From the NCBI RefSeq assembly GCF_019977755.1, contig NZ_AP025145.1, positions 1,612,001 through 1,676,000 of the forward strand: 64,000 nt of DNA, written 5' to 3'. Positions 24,701-31,936 of the stretch are shown here, in pieces. The notes under the pieces are model-generated. The model did not search any database, had not been told where the DNA came from, and was given only the letters and a program-made list of their open reading frames with translations. Source of the DNA: Vibrio penaeicida. Lineage in GTDB: Bacteria > Pseudomonadota > Gammaproteobacteria > Enterobacterales > Vibrionaceae. Position 1 is the first letter of the stretch. Every line of letters begins with the position of its first letter. A program made the position numbers and the translations under genes.

Positions 24701-25022
24701 ATTCAATTAAATTGGTTAAACCATCACTGTCGTGATCTTCATTAGCATCAGAGACACCATTTCCATCAGTATCAGATAAATCAGGCTTCCCAAATGGATA
24801 TAGAAGCGTAATCTCAAAGTCATCAGGCAAACTATCGCCGTCTGTATCGATTTTTCCTGGAATGGCCCCAAACTTACTTTGTATTTCAGCACTGATTTTT
24901 TCTACTGGCGCTGGTGGTGAAACTGTAGTGTTGGTATCGCTTGTATCTCCCGAGCCTCCACCACACGCAGTAAGAATGACACTGGAAATAGCAACCGCGA
25001 GAATTTTCCTTTGCATTAACAT
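21771..25022 (-). CDS. Surface lipoprotein: TSP3 repeats, VWA domain, PD-(D/E)XK-like toxin tip
   Basis: The product has 1083 residues. Lipobox LTAC|GGGSG near residue 20, so it is lipid-anchored. Residues ~58-165 and ~487-635 hold calcium-binding thrombospondin type 3 repeats (DTDGDGLxD pattern, many times). Between them lies a von Willebrand A domain (~315-475) with a complete MIDAS-like set (DSSGS at 322-326, TD at 416). A linker with GGLVSGFIVVGDVRDAFINV and ALVPGKGDAINV (~764-807) resembles pretoxin segments. The C-terminus (~940-1084) looks like a PD-(D/E)XK nuclease: Glu in GRLGEFYTEYM, Asp in RHIDVAIE, then LESKVG (E-x-K). I infer a contact-dependent antibacterial or anti-host toxin displayed on the surface. 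AGAGG precedes the ATG; ATG 25016 is also possible. Confidence 0.75.
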   Translation of the reverse strand: MLMQRKILAVAISSVILTACGGGSGDTSDTNTTVSPPAPVEKISAEIQSKFGAIPGKIDTDGDSLPDDFEITLLYPFGKPDLSDTDGNGVSDANEDHDSDGLTNLIEFEHGTNPLDSDSDKDGLSDQYEIDQFGTDPLVADTDQDGLSDKEEYDLGLDPLTVSVLENLVTSTGIPGELKVSLTGDDYLAKHVKIFELGLPNNLQPPGLVGKPYEIHLDDEKVQSMDRAHVSFPYDDSVDPNNLGIFTFDEVKELWVPADNAERQIVIDETSKVVSLELEHFSKYGLFDKQAWESYYSNIPNVCEPSDSNKVRPLELAFVLDSSGSMRWSDPNDIRIVGSKHLVDRLKDIDRGAVIDFDRTAKLLQSLTDNKVAIKSALDSVGASGGTDIGNGVSKALEEFANARPASDWAVVLLTDGDGSYDHSLTAELAQKNIRVLGITMGSGANKSLIRDISDSTYGIYQHVNTADELIEVFERFSTISGDTLVDTDQDGLTDCQEIQGIRVANSTETFFTDPNNPDTDGDGLLDGIEVGERVSLTENTSLNPTQSAALLGSRKGYQTINNGTFEGSYHKMISNPTVADTDGDGVNDAIELDGEANPLIVDSDGDGVLDGVEGFFETSFVNVDTDLDVIEDSLEVAHQHYGLLSGVYSYILDLDPTNARLNQAGFTLSNEKIAKSLGYRTELISTSEFPFVDFNTYQNTIIIPNAEPSTWNIDQDYQDSLSSLLLQQGLLTRLEFTKGLIVGLEVEGDDFMAPNTTAALMGGLVSGFIVVGDVRDAFINVSQADFGEALLNLAALVPGKGDAINVAKVPVFVNSFVRRFPKKRAAVLSLIAKAPFLPEDYKRAALVAELGMVADVFLSSEEQNLATSGARSTAVSNDSSLTPSDLLKLVSGTKPRTLENLAQLVKNGKVSTKKIRSEASQFGAVNGYFGNATINGVKRARGRLGEFYTEYMALNHLYPNSRTFESMNLSKVYSTSVPSKKMPQGSVRHIDVAIETADNRTIGLESKVGQIRNSKFVRNQIEKDCEIINQPVNGQDILDEIEWHFYPSAVSNSIGFPAALTDMFDCPKFPGGKKIKPVIHLP

Positions 25023-25272
25023 CAAACCTCTTGATTATATTGATAAAAATATACATAACACGACGCGTTATATAAATTCATGAAATCATAAATCAAGCGA
25101 ATACTAATGAAAGTTCAGACGACACTAAAAACTCTATCGTGTTAAGTCACTCGCATTAAAAATGAAACAAAAAAGCACGAATTAATGCTGTTAATAAAAG
25201 TAGGAATAAATCAATCCGTAATATTTGCAATAAAACTTCACCCCAAAACTTATATATCCGCATTAAATAATT

Positions 25273-25599
25273 CTACATCTCGCATTGCTCCAACATAGCC
25301 CTAACCACCTGAATGGCCTCCCCGGACTTGATTAATGCCGCGTCACAGCGATACACCTGCCAACCGAGTCGCATGGCTTCAGAGTATTTTTTGAGATCGT
25401 CCGAAAACCCTTTTCCTCTTGTATGACGACCATGATTCCAGCCACCACCTTCAATTTCTACAGCGAATTTCTGGAGGCTCCAAGCAAAATCAAATCGCCA
25501 TTGCCGCACTGGGTGAAAACGAAATTCCGTCTCCGGCACAGGCAATTTCAAGGCTCGTATCTGCAAGGCAAACTCCGCTTCAAGTCGACTCATTATCAT
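25273..25599 (-). CDS. Small PD-(D/E)XK endonuclease (DUF559/Vsr-like)
   Basis: The product has 108 residues. FRFHPVRQWRFDFAWSLQKF followed by AVEIEGGGW shows the Asp and Glu-x-Glu/Gly positions of DUF559/Vsr-type nucleases, and RCDAALI near the end fits the last strand. ATG 25599 overlaps the end of the P-like gene. Small nucleases of this kind stand in the nin-like region downstream of P in many phages, where they act in recombination (RusA/NinB-type functions) or as accessory nucleases. Confidence 0.7.
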   Translation of the reverse strand: MIMSRLEAEFALQIRALKLPVPETEFRFHPVRQWRFDFAWSLQKFAVEIEGGGWNHGRHTRGKGFSDDLKKYSEAMRLGWQVYRCDAALIKSGEAIQVVRAMLEQCEM

Positions 25600-26284
25600 G
25601 GTTATTCCTAAACCCAAATCGGCACTTCAGCTCTTGTATGATTTCCAGCGAACGATCTCGGCTAGTGGGTGAACCGACAGGTCTCTCAGGCAGCGCTTTG
25701 GGTACCACCCCTTCAAATGACTCCCCTGCTATCACCCGTTTCAGAACTTGCCCATAGCACTGCACAAAGATCGGATATGTATACGATTCAGGCTGTATCC
25801 TCAGTACAAACCACCCTGTATTCATACCTGCGACATACACGCCAGGATGTGACCAACGGTGACTGAGTGGATCACTGGCATGGCTGCAAGTTTCGAGATA
25901 CGCATTACGCTGAGCTGGGATACCAAAACGTTCATGGCAATCCACGCACCATTCAATGAACTGTCCAACGCTTGGGAAGTGCGCACAGCCACTTTGCCTC
26001 GCCCGTCTTAAACCTTGCTGTACCATCACCTGCGTCACGATGTTATTTTCCAAAAAACCTTTGGTCCATGTGCGCTTGACTTGATTGAGCGTGTCTTCGT
26101 CAGGCAATGAATGTCGCCATGCTGGAAAAATGGCTTGCAGCTCAATGAACAACGCATTGACGACGTTCGCTGCCTCAGTTTGCCGTGCTGTACTCGGCTC
26201 ACGACACACCGCAGCATGCTTATGGTTGCTCCTTGTCGAAGCGGTGTTACCAAACTTGCCACCCAACGTCGAAATGCTCTTCAT
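25580..26284 (-). CDS. Phage replication protein P-like (helicase loader)
   Basis: The product has 234 residues. The core ANVVNALFIELQAIFPAWRH followed by NQVKRTWTKGFLENNIVTQ and RRARQSGCAHFPSVGQFIEW matches the lambda P-like family, which brings the host DnaB helicase to the phage origin. It lies 13 bases after the O-like gene and overlaps the nuclease gene at its 3' end. The C-terminus (RPVGSPTSRDRSLEIIQELK) is variable. Confidence 0.8.
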   Translation of the reverse strand: MKSISTLGGKFGNTASTRSNHKHAAVCREPSTARQTEAANVVNALFIELQAIFPAWRHSLPDEDTLNQVKRTWTKGFLENNIVTQVMVQQGLRRARQSGCAHFPSVGQFIEWCVDCHERFGIPAQRNAYLETCSHASDPLSHRWSHPGVYVAGMNTGWFVLRIQPESYTYPIFVQCYGQVLKRVIAGESFEGVVPKALPERPVGSPTSRDRSLEIIQELKCRFGFRNNHDNEST

Positions 26285-26297
26285 GACAAGCCTCTAC

Positions 26298-27236
26298 CTA
26301 CCAGCCTAGATCATCCGCCCAACTTGTATCCCCACTGTGGAAATCCGGCGGCAAATAGCGTTTTTGCGTGATGGGCAGGGGGGTCAACCAGCGCCTCTCT
26401 CGGACAAACCGAGTAATACCGACCACAAACGGGCATCCAGATTGGCGCTCCCAATCCCGACTTTGACGAGCGGCCATCTGCAACCATTCCAACGCGAGCT
26501 TGGCATCGCTTTCCGTTAGCCTTTCGGCTTTCCAAACCTTCCAAACATGGGCATCGGATCCTCCTTTTCGATGAGCCGGATAGGCATCAAAGAACGCTTT
26601 AAACAATTTGGGTTTCTTCCGGCAAGGGGAGTTTGTAGACAGATCTTTTATATTTGTTTTTTGTAGAGTGTTTTTCTTTTGTGGGGGTCGAAACTGACTC
26701 TTCTGTGAGTCAATTTCGACTTTTTCGAAAGTCAATTCTGACTCTTTTTGTGCGCTGTCTGAGGGGGTCTTTTTGAGTCGCTTTTGACTCTGACATGAGT
26801 CGGTTTTGACTCTTTTTTCTTCCTCAGACGTCCCGTTTAAAGATTGGATTTCTCTTTGAGCTGACCGAATTGAGCCATTTCTGATATTCATTACCCATTG
26901 CGATGTCACGGGATTAATGCCAATTTTCTTACCATCACGCAGTAAGATCCGACGTTGAATCAATGAGGCTTTCACCTTTCCAATATTACTTCTATCGATC
27001 CCTGTCAGCTCACTCAGTTGTTCATAACAAATCCAATCTGAAGATTTATGGTATCCAAAGGTCTTAAACAAGATCGCCTGAACCAATCGGCTTTCCCGAC
27101 TGCTTAATGAAACTTTGCACAAGGCCAACCCTATTTGATTCGCGACCTGATAATAGCCCTCTTTTAGCGATGCTTTGTGCGCGGTTTCCTGTTCACTTTG
27201 GGGGAATACAACGATATTTTCGATTTGAGCATTCAT
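26298..27236 (-). CDS. Phage replication initiator O-like
   Basis: The product has 312 residues. The N-terminal domain (~25-120; GYYQVANQIGLALCKVSLSS, then LTGIDRSNIGKVKASLI) is the winged helix of lambda O-type initiators that binds iterons. The middle (~130-185) is low-complexity and is encoded by DNA that itself carries iteron repeats, as in lambda. The C-terminus (FFDAYPAHRKGG... WLQMAARQSRDWERQSG) probably contacts P. Start overlaps the YdaT-like gene stop. Confidence 0.82.
   Translation of the reverse strand: MNAQIENIVVFPQSEQETAHKASLKEGYYQVANQIGLALCKVSLSSRESRLVQAILFKTFGYHKSSDWICYEQLSELTGIDRSNIGKVKASLIQRRILLRDGKKIGINPVTSQWVMNIRNGSIRSAQREIQSLNGTSEEEKRVKTDSCQSQKRLKKTPSDSAQKESELTFEKVEIDSQKSQFRPPQKKNTLQKTNIKDLSTNSPCRKKPKLFKAFFDAYPAHRKGGSDAHVWKVWKAERLTESDAKLALEWLQMAARQSRDWERQSGCPFVVGITRFVRERRWLTPLPITQKRYLPPDFHSGDTSWADDLGW
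26640..26812. other. Lambda-type replication origin: five iterons and AT-rich flank
   Basis: Inside the O-like gene lie five imperfect palindromes: 26687-26700 (GTCGAAACTGACTC), 26707-26721 (GAGTCAATTTCGACT), 26729-26744 (AAGTCAATTCTGACTC), 26775-26790 (GAGTCGCTTTTGACTC) and 26797-26812 (GAGTCGGTTTTGACTC). A strongly AT-rich segment (about 26640-26680) lies on one side, suitable for unwinding. Number, placement in the O gene and the AT flank mirror lambda ori. Confidence 0.8.
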
Positions 27237-27835
27237 AGTCTCCTCCTTCCTTGGTTATCGTGTAAGTTGGACAATTCAGGGTAATGGTGTTCAAGAACGT
27301 CGATCGCAGCCAAAGTAGTGGCAACGGACTCTTTCAGTTCTCGGTGGGCTTTGTATATGGACGGGGATGACTCAGGGTTGTCTCGTAGTTCAATGACGGA
27401 AAGCTGAGCCTCCATATTTTCTTTCGTGAGTGACGCCGCTATCCGGTCACAATTGAGATGATCTTTTTGCTGAGATGTCGTCCCTATGTATAAATCGGGT
27501 AACGCATAGACGTCATTGAGATATTGGATACGGATGTCACATGGCAGTGCTGCCACTATGGCTTGTTCAATATCCCAGATACGATCTTTGAAATCATGGA
27601 TACCATCATAGTGTCCAAGCCACCGAAAAAGCTTTTGAGCATTCACCCTCATATCATTGTAAATGTCATCGCTTTGGTTAAACGTAATGCCCTGCTCTTC
27701 CAAGACGGAAGTTAGCCCTATTCGTTCAACGGCCTCAATGATTTCAGCGGTAATGGTCGCGCGGCTGGTTTTAGGTAACTCTAGCCAATTGTTGATTGCC
27801 GAGTTCAACAATCTAAGGCGTGATTGCTGTTTCAT
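27233..27835 (-). CDS. YdaT/CII-like phage regulator
   Basis: The product has 200 residues. The segment AEIIEAVERIGL near residue 30 and NDMRVNAQKLFRWLGHYDG near 80, followed by IEQAIVAALP, resemble the YdaT domain, in which a helical core ends in (N)xQKIFRW. YdaT proteins of Rac-like prophages take the CII position between cro and O and control lysogeny; overexpression is toxic to hosts. The position between Cro and O here is the same. No clear DNA-contact helix can be assigned by eye. Confidence 0.6.
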   Translation of the reverse strand: MKQQSRLRLLNSAINNWLELPKTSRATITAEIIEAVERIGLTSVLEEQGITFNQSDDIYNDMRVNAQKLFRWLGHYDGIHDFKDRIWDIEQAIVAALPCDIRIQYLNDVYALPDLYIGTTSQQKDHLNCDRIAASLTKENMEAQLSVIELRDNPESSPSIYKAHRELKESVATTLAAIDVLEHHYPELSNLHDNQGRRRL

Positions 27836-27855
27836 GGTTAGTTGCCCTCAAATTG

Positions 27856-28071
27856 CTACGCTGACACTTGTTTGCTTCCCTGAGTCAACATATTGAAGAG
27901 ATCACCAACAGAGATTGAATAATACCTTGAAAGCTTTGAAGCAGTAGTGCGATTTGGTAATTGGATGCCGCGCTCTATCCTAGAAAGTGTAGAAAGATCT
28001 ATTTCTAATGAAGTAGCAACGGATTCCAAAGTCATGTTTTTGTCCGTTCTTAGTTTACGTAGTTCAGTCAT
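27856..28071 (-). CDS. Cro-like repressor (HTH-XRE)
   Basis: The product has 71 residues. The helix-turn-helix reads TLESVATSLEIDLSTLSRIE (Q-x3-A type, here S-x3-A), typical of XRE/Cro proteins. It is divergent from the CI-like gene across a 118-base operator region. It should compete with CI for the TTGCG-type operators. Confidence 0.85.
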   Translation of the reverse strand: MTELRKLRTDKNMTLESVATSLEIDLSTLSRIERGIQLPNRTTASKLSRYYSISVGDLFNMLTQGSKQVSA

Positions 28072-28189
28072 CTCATACTCTCCGATTTAGAGTAATACAA
28101 CTTAAATATTGCGCATAGCGCAATTGATTGTCAACAAATATTGCGTTCAACGCCTTGCGTTACTCGCAAATTGCATCAAGATAGAAGTC
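28072..28189. promoter_or_regulatory. Cro/CI divergent operator region
   Basis: Two palindromes are clear: ATTGCGCATAGCGCAAT (28108-28124, perfect about a central base) and TTGCGTTACTCGCAA (28155-28169). A related half site TTGCGTTCAACGC lies between (28141-28153). The CI-like start is taken at 28190 because the upstream ATG at 28109 would place the operators inside the coding region. Confidence 0.75.
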
Positions 28190-28918
28190 ATGACAAAAGA
28201 AAAAAAACCAAGCGGTGTCGGAAATATAGTCCGTCAATTACGCATGTCTCAAAATATGACACTTCCCGAACTCGCTGATAACATTGAAGGCTATGATGGT
28301 GGGAATCTTTCTAGATTTGAGCGTGGGCTACAAGGGATAAGTGAAGACAAGCTCAAATCTATTGCAGATTATTTTGGGTTAACAATCTCACGCTTGTACA
28401 ACATGGCAGAGATAGACAGCGTTTCGAATCAAAATGATAGTAGATCAGATACTGTTAATTCTAGAAATATTGGAAACAAAGGAATTTTACTAAGTGCCAA
28501 TGAAGTAGAAGTCCCTTTCATTGATATCCAAGAAATCTCACCTCAATGTGACAGCTTGTATTTAGATGATGCTGAAGGCTGCAAAATTAAGCTGAGCAAA
28601 CCTACATTAAACAACTTAGGTATAGAGCCTAGCCATATAGCTTGCATTAAAATTCATGGCAATAGCATGGAGCCTGCTCTACCCGAAGATTCTATTATTG
28701 GCATAGATACATCTTCAAAAATAATACAAGATGGGAAAATGTACGCTATCAATCATAACGGAATGATTAGAGTTAAGTTACTTTATCGGTTGCCGGGAAA
28801 TGGAGTGAGACTCAGAAGTTACAACTTTAGCGAATATCCAGATGAGAACTATGATAACCAGCAAAGCGAGTGTATTCGCGTAATTGGGAGAGTATTCTGG
28901 TCCTCAGCGTATTTCTGA
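28190..28918 (+). CDS. CI-like repressor with S24 peptidase domain
   Basis: The product has 242 residues. The N-terminal HTH spans ~12-65 (MTLPELADNIEGYDGGNLSR). The C-terminal LexA/CI autoprotease domain has the catalytic Ser in HGNSMEPALPEDS (~163) and the Lys in GMIRVKLL (~196). SOS would trigger self-cleavage and induction. The start at 28190 is preferred over 28109. A terminator follows 31 bases after the stop. Confidence 0.85.
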   Translation: MTKEKKPSGVGNIVRQLRMSQNMTLPELADNIEGYDGGNLSRFERGLQGISEDKLKSIADYFGLTISRLYNMAEIDSVSNQNDSRSDTVNSRNIGNKGILLSANEVEVPFIDIQEISPQCDSLYLDDAEGCKIKLSKPTLNNLGIEPSHIACIKIHGNSMEPALPEDSIIGIDTSSKIIQDGKMYAINHNGMIRVKLLYRLPGNGVRLRSYNFSEYPDENYDNQQSECIRVIGRVFWSSAYF

Positions 28919-28948
28919 TTAGAGCATTTCAAATAATTATTGATCCTT

Positions 28949-28975
28949 AAGCCCACGAATTTTGTGGGCTTTTTG
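28949..28975 (+). terminator. Rho-independent terminator after the repressor gene
   Basis: Stem AAGCCCAC / GTGGGCTT with loop GAATTTT, followed by TTTG. It separates repressor transcription from the recombination operon. Confidence 0.85.
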
Positions 28976-29012
28976 TCGTCTGCGCATCACAGGAATAAAA
29001 AAAACTTGCAAT

Positions 29013-29054
29013 TTGCGCATTACGCAATTTATATTTAAATGCGTAAAACGCATT
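29013..29054 (+). promoter_or_regulatory. Operator pair before the recombination operon
   Basis: TTGCGCATTACGCAA (29013-29027) and AATGCGTAAAACGCATT (29038-29054) are palindromes of the same TTGCG/CGCAA family as at the cro-cI region. They lie 15-56 bases before the 29069 start, so the repressor should control exo-recT and perhaps xis-int. This is the reason I do not start the next gene at 29039, whose ATG lies inside the operator. Confidence 0.7.
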
Positions 29055-29068
29055 TTTTGGAGGTTGCA

Positions 29069-29437
29069 ATGACTTCACCATGCATAGTAACTATGGATCT
29101 ACATCGTTATCTCGCCGAACAAGAGAGACTGGATAGCGTCTTAGATGCACTAGATTCCATCACTAAAGAAGTGACCGAAGACCTACTTCATTACAATGAA
29201 GTTCGCATTGGCTCTCAAAGGTGGGCTTTTGATGATGTATTGTCTGTCGCCTTTGAAACCGAAGAATTCTGTGACATCTGTAAAGCCTTGGCTCAAAGCA
29301 CAACTGAGCCAGAACGCTTCCTCGCTCAACGTACCCGCTATCAATACATGATCGAAGCCGCTGCTGAAGCCCTTGCCAGCACACTTGCGGAACGTATTTT
29401 TCATCTACGTAAACACGGAGGTTATTACCATGACTGA
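29069..29437 (+). CDS. Hypothetical early phage protein
   Basis: The product has 122 residues starting MTSPCIVTMDLHRYLAEQER after TGGAGGT. No recognisable domain. It is acidic and helical, with a Cys-containing segment (TEEFCDICKALAQ). It overlaps the YqaJ gene by eight bases and is first in the operon, where lambda-like phages often have single-strand annealing partners or host-nuclease inhibitors (Gam-like). That role is a guess. Confidence 0.6.
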   Translation: MTSPCIVTMDLHRYLAEQERLDSVLDALDSITKEVTEDLLHYNEVRIGSQRWAFDDVLSVAFETEEFCDICKALAQSTTEPERFLAQRTRYQYMIEAAAEALASTLAERIFHLRKHGGYYHD

Positions 29438-30503
29438 CGATAGTGCTGTTTCACTCGCGTCCATTCACAAGGAACATATTCACTCTGTACTCACACTTGC
29501 CCATCGTGCCGGTATCAGTAAGTCAGAAACCGAAGGATTTCAATTTCAAAGACGATTAGGGATCGGCGGAACAGACGTTGCGCCTATTCTCGGTATCTCT
29601 CCTTACCGAACACCTCACGACGTATGGCAAGAAAAAACGGGACGCATTACTCCCCCTGATTTATCCAATAATGACCATGTGCATTTTGGCTCGGAATTGG
29701 AAGAGACAGTGGCACGCGAGTATACCCGACGTACCGGATTCAAAGTTCAGAAACGAAACAAACCCATCATTCATAAAACCATGCCGTGGCTCAGAGCCAA
29801 TATTGACCGGCACATCGTCGGCGTAAAAAAAGGATTGGAGTGTAAAACGGCGGATAAATGGGCAAACAGAGAATCTTGGGGAGAAGGGAACATCTACGTG
29901 GAACAAGATGGTAGCGTAAAATGCTATGAGGAATGTGACGAGGTTCCCGACCAATACATGCTTCAAGAGCTCCATTATATGGTGGTGTGTAACAAAAAAG
30001 CGTGGGATCTTGCGGTACTCATTGGAGGGAATGATTTTCGAATTTACACCATGAGATGGGATCAGCCCCTCGTCGATGTCGTCACACGGAAACTGCAGAA
30101 TTTCTGGTTCGATCACGTCATAGCCGATGTCCCTCCCCCTCCAGTCAACTTACATGATTTGGAGACCATGCACGCCAAAGATAACGGAAAAAGCATCGTC
30201 GCCACAGACGAAATCGTCGGAGTTTTCAGACGCTTTAAAACCCTCAAAGATCAAATAAAAGCGCTAGAGACTGAAGCATACGGTCCCATCGTTGCGGGTA
30301 AGCCTATAGGTGGGCTCGATTTCGCCATCAAAAGCTTCATGGGGGATCACGCCGATGTACTACTGGATGAGGAAGGTAAAAAGCTGTGCTCTTGGAAGTC
30401 GCAAAGCAGCAAACGTATCGATGTCACTGCACTAAAAAAAGCACACCCAGCCCTAGCGGCACAATATACCACGACAAACCACACTCGAGTATTTAGAGTG
30501 TAA
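29430..30503 (+). CDS. YqaJ-family phage recombination exonuclease
   Basis: The product has 357 residues from ATG 29430 (after GGAGG). The YqaJ-type PD-(D/E)XK core is visible: IGGTDVAPILGISPYRTPHD (~47-66), GSELEETVAREY (~88), the Asp in ANIDRHIVG (~129) and LECKTADKW (~140; E-x-K). QYMLQELHYMVV (~180) is the conserved Gln-rich helix. It resects double-strand ends 5'-3' so that RecT can pair the strands. RecT follows ten bases downstream. Confidence 0.88.
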   Translation: MTDDSAVSLASIHKEHIHSVLTLAHRAGISKSETEGFQFQRRLGIGGTDVAPILGISPYRTPHDVWQEKTGRITPPDLSNNDHVHFGSELEETVAREYTRRTGFKVQKRNKPIIHKTMPWLRANIDRHIVGVKKGLECKTADKWANRESWGEGNIYVEQDGSVKCYEECDEVPDQYMLQELHYMVVCNKKAWDLAVLIGGNDFRIYTMRWDQPLVDVVTRKLQNFWFDHVIADVPPPPVNLHDLETMHAKDNGKSIVATDEIVGVFRRFKTLKDQIKALETEAYGPIVAGKPIGGLDFAIKSFMGDHADVLLDEEGKKLCSWKSQSSKRIDVTALKKAHPALAAQYTTTNHTRVFRV

Positions 30504-30513
30504 GGAGGATCTT

Positions 30514-31470
30514 ATGAGTGTCCAACTCTCTGATCAAGAACTGGCGATACTGAACGCTGAGCCAGAATCGGTCAACTCTAACGTAGACATTACATCAATG
30601 ATGTTCAATCCAGATCTCATGCCGAGACTAGAAAGGTTCGCAGAGTTAATGGCATCGGGCAAGTCCACCGTGCCTACCCACCTTAGAGGCAATCCAGGTG
30701 ATTGCCTAGCTGTGACCATCCAAGCCATGCAGTGGCGAATGAACCCCCATTCAGTGGCTCAGAAAACCCACCTCGTCAACGGCACACTTGGTTATGAAGC
30801 GCAACTGGTCAACGCCGTGATCATCGCTATGGCACCAACCAAAGATAGGATACATTTTGAATGGTTTGGTGATTGGTCTAACGTCATCGGCAAGTTTGCT
30901 AACAAACAAAATAGCAGCGGTAAGACTTATCAAGCCCCCAACTGGAAACCGGACGATGAATTGGGCTTGGGTATTAAAGTCTGGGCCACTCTCAAAGGCG
31001 AAGAAGAGCCTCGTGAGCTGGAACTGTTTCTCACTCAAGCTCAAGTACGTAACTCCACGCTATGGGCGTCTGATCCGAAACAGCAGCTTGCGTACCTAGC
31101 AATAAAACGATGGGCACGACTTTACACCCCAGACGTCATCATGGGGGTGTATACACCAGATGAACTGGTATCTATCCAAGAAAAAACCATCAATCCACCT
31201 CCTATTAAAGAAGGGACACAAAAAGAAAAGCTCTTGCATAGATTAACGGCAGAGGCGCATGACGACTATCAAATTGAACAAGAGGAGCCTATTACCTTAG
31301 AAGCCATTCTACTCAAGATTGAGTACGCTCAAAGTGAGCGTGAACTGATCAACGTCGTCGCAGACGCTCAGGCACTAAAGAAAACAGAGCAAACCAAAGC
31401 ACGTGAAGCATACAAACAGCAGCTCATTAAACTAAGAGCACTGGAGTGTACCGAACGAGACCAAAACTAA
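30514..31470 (+). CDS. RecT-family single-strand annealing protein
   Basis: The product has 318 residues after AAGGAGGAT. GDCLAVTIQAMQWRMNPHSV (~67-86) and KTHLVNGTLGYEAQLVNAVI (~90-109) are strongly conserved in RecT proteins, as is TLWASDPKQQLAYLAIKRWA (~176-195). It pairs with the YqaJ exonuclease as a two-component recombinase. The C-terminal ~85 residues form charged helices typical of the family's variable tail. Confidence 0.88.
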   Translation: MSVQLSDQELAILNAEPESVNSNVDITSMMFNPDLMPRLERFAELMASGKSTVPTHLRGNPGDCLAVTIQAMQWRMNPHSVAQKTHLVNGTLGYEAQLVNAVIIAMAPTKDRIHFEWFGDWSNVIGKFANKQNSSGKTYQAPNWKPDDELGLGIKVWATLKGEEEPRELELFLTQAQVRNSTLWASDPKQQLAYLAIKRWARLYTPDVIMGVYTPDELVSIQEKTINPPPIKEGTQKEKLLHRLTAEAHDDYQIEQEEPITLEAILLKIEYAQSERELINVVADAQALKKTEQTKAREAYKQQLIKLRALECTERDQN

Positions 31471-31479
31471 CAAAGGCTC

Positions 31480-31514
31480 GGATTGCGCCATTTTGAACAG
31501 AATGCGCAATTCCG
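31480..31514. promoter_or_regulatory. Inverted repeat, possible operator before xis-int
   Basis: CGGATTGCGC and GCGCAATTCCG form a near-perfect inverted repeat around a 14-base spacer. The TTGCGC/GCGCAA arms match the CI/Cro operator half-sites elsewhere, so the site may bring xis-int under phage repressor control. A stem-loop in the recT 3' end is another reading. Confidence 0.45.
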
Positions 31515-31536
31515 ATACAGAGTATTAGGAAGCCCT

Positions 31537-31602
31537 ATGGACGTCTTGTCACTCGCCAACAATATTGGCTATGGTGACTACCTTCTTGCCGCACAAGACT
31601 GA
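31537..31602 (+). CDS. Possible 21-residue leader peptide
   Basis: An ATG preceded by AGGA opens a frame of 21 codons (MDVLSLANNIGYGDYLLAAQ and one more residue). It is just downstream of the inverted repeat and 89 bases before xis. Too short to judge by sequence alone. Confidence 0.25.
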   Translation: MDVLSLANNIGYGDYLLAAQD

Positions 31603-31690
31603 ACACTTAGGGGATACCTTACGCACTCTCATCCATTGCGGTAAAGAAAAACGATTCACCAGATCGACACCAAGGAGTAAGGAGGCACTC

Positions 31691-31936
31691 ATGAGCCATT
31701 ATGAATTGATCGACATCGCCACTTGGGCAGAGAGCGTATTTCCAAATGAACGCTACTGCAAAAACACCTTGTCCCACTGGGCAAAAACCAAACAAATTTT
31801 CCCACCTCCTGTAAAGGTAGGTCGTAAGTGGAAATGTGAGCGCGATGCCCGTTTCGTCGGGCTGACCGACACCACACAATCTGATATTACCGATCCGCTA
31901 GTCGAAAGGATTTTTAATCATGGCAGCCAGACCTAG
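31691..31936 (+). CDS. Excisionase (DUF1233/Xis-like)
   Basis: The product has 81 residues after AAGGAGG; the longer upstream frame has no ribosome-binding site. YELIDIATWAESVFPNERYC then TLSHWAKTKQIFPPPVKVGR is the winged-helix Xis pattern of the DUF1233 family (P22-like Xis), with the typical KVGRKW turn. It overlaps the integrase start by 17 bases, and would direct integrase toward excision. Confidence 0.82.
   Translation: MSHYELIDIATWAESVFPNERYCKNTLSHWAKTKQIFPPPVKVGRKWKCERDARFVGLTDTTQSDITDPLVERIFNHGSQT

Noticed and set aside
28109..28189. Upstream ATG at 28109 as start of the CI-like repressor.
   Set aside because: It would translate through the operator palindromes and adds 27 residues without family resemblance; ATG 28190 gives the normal N-terminus.
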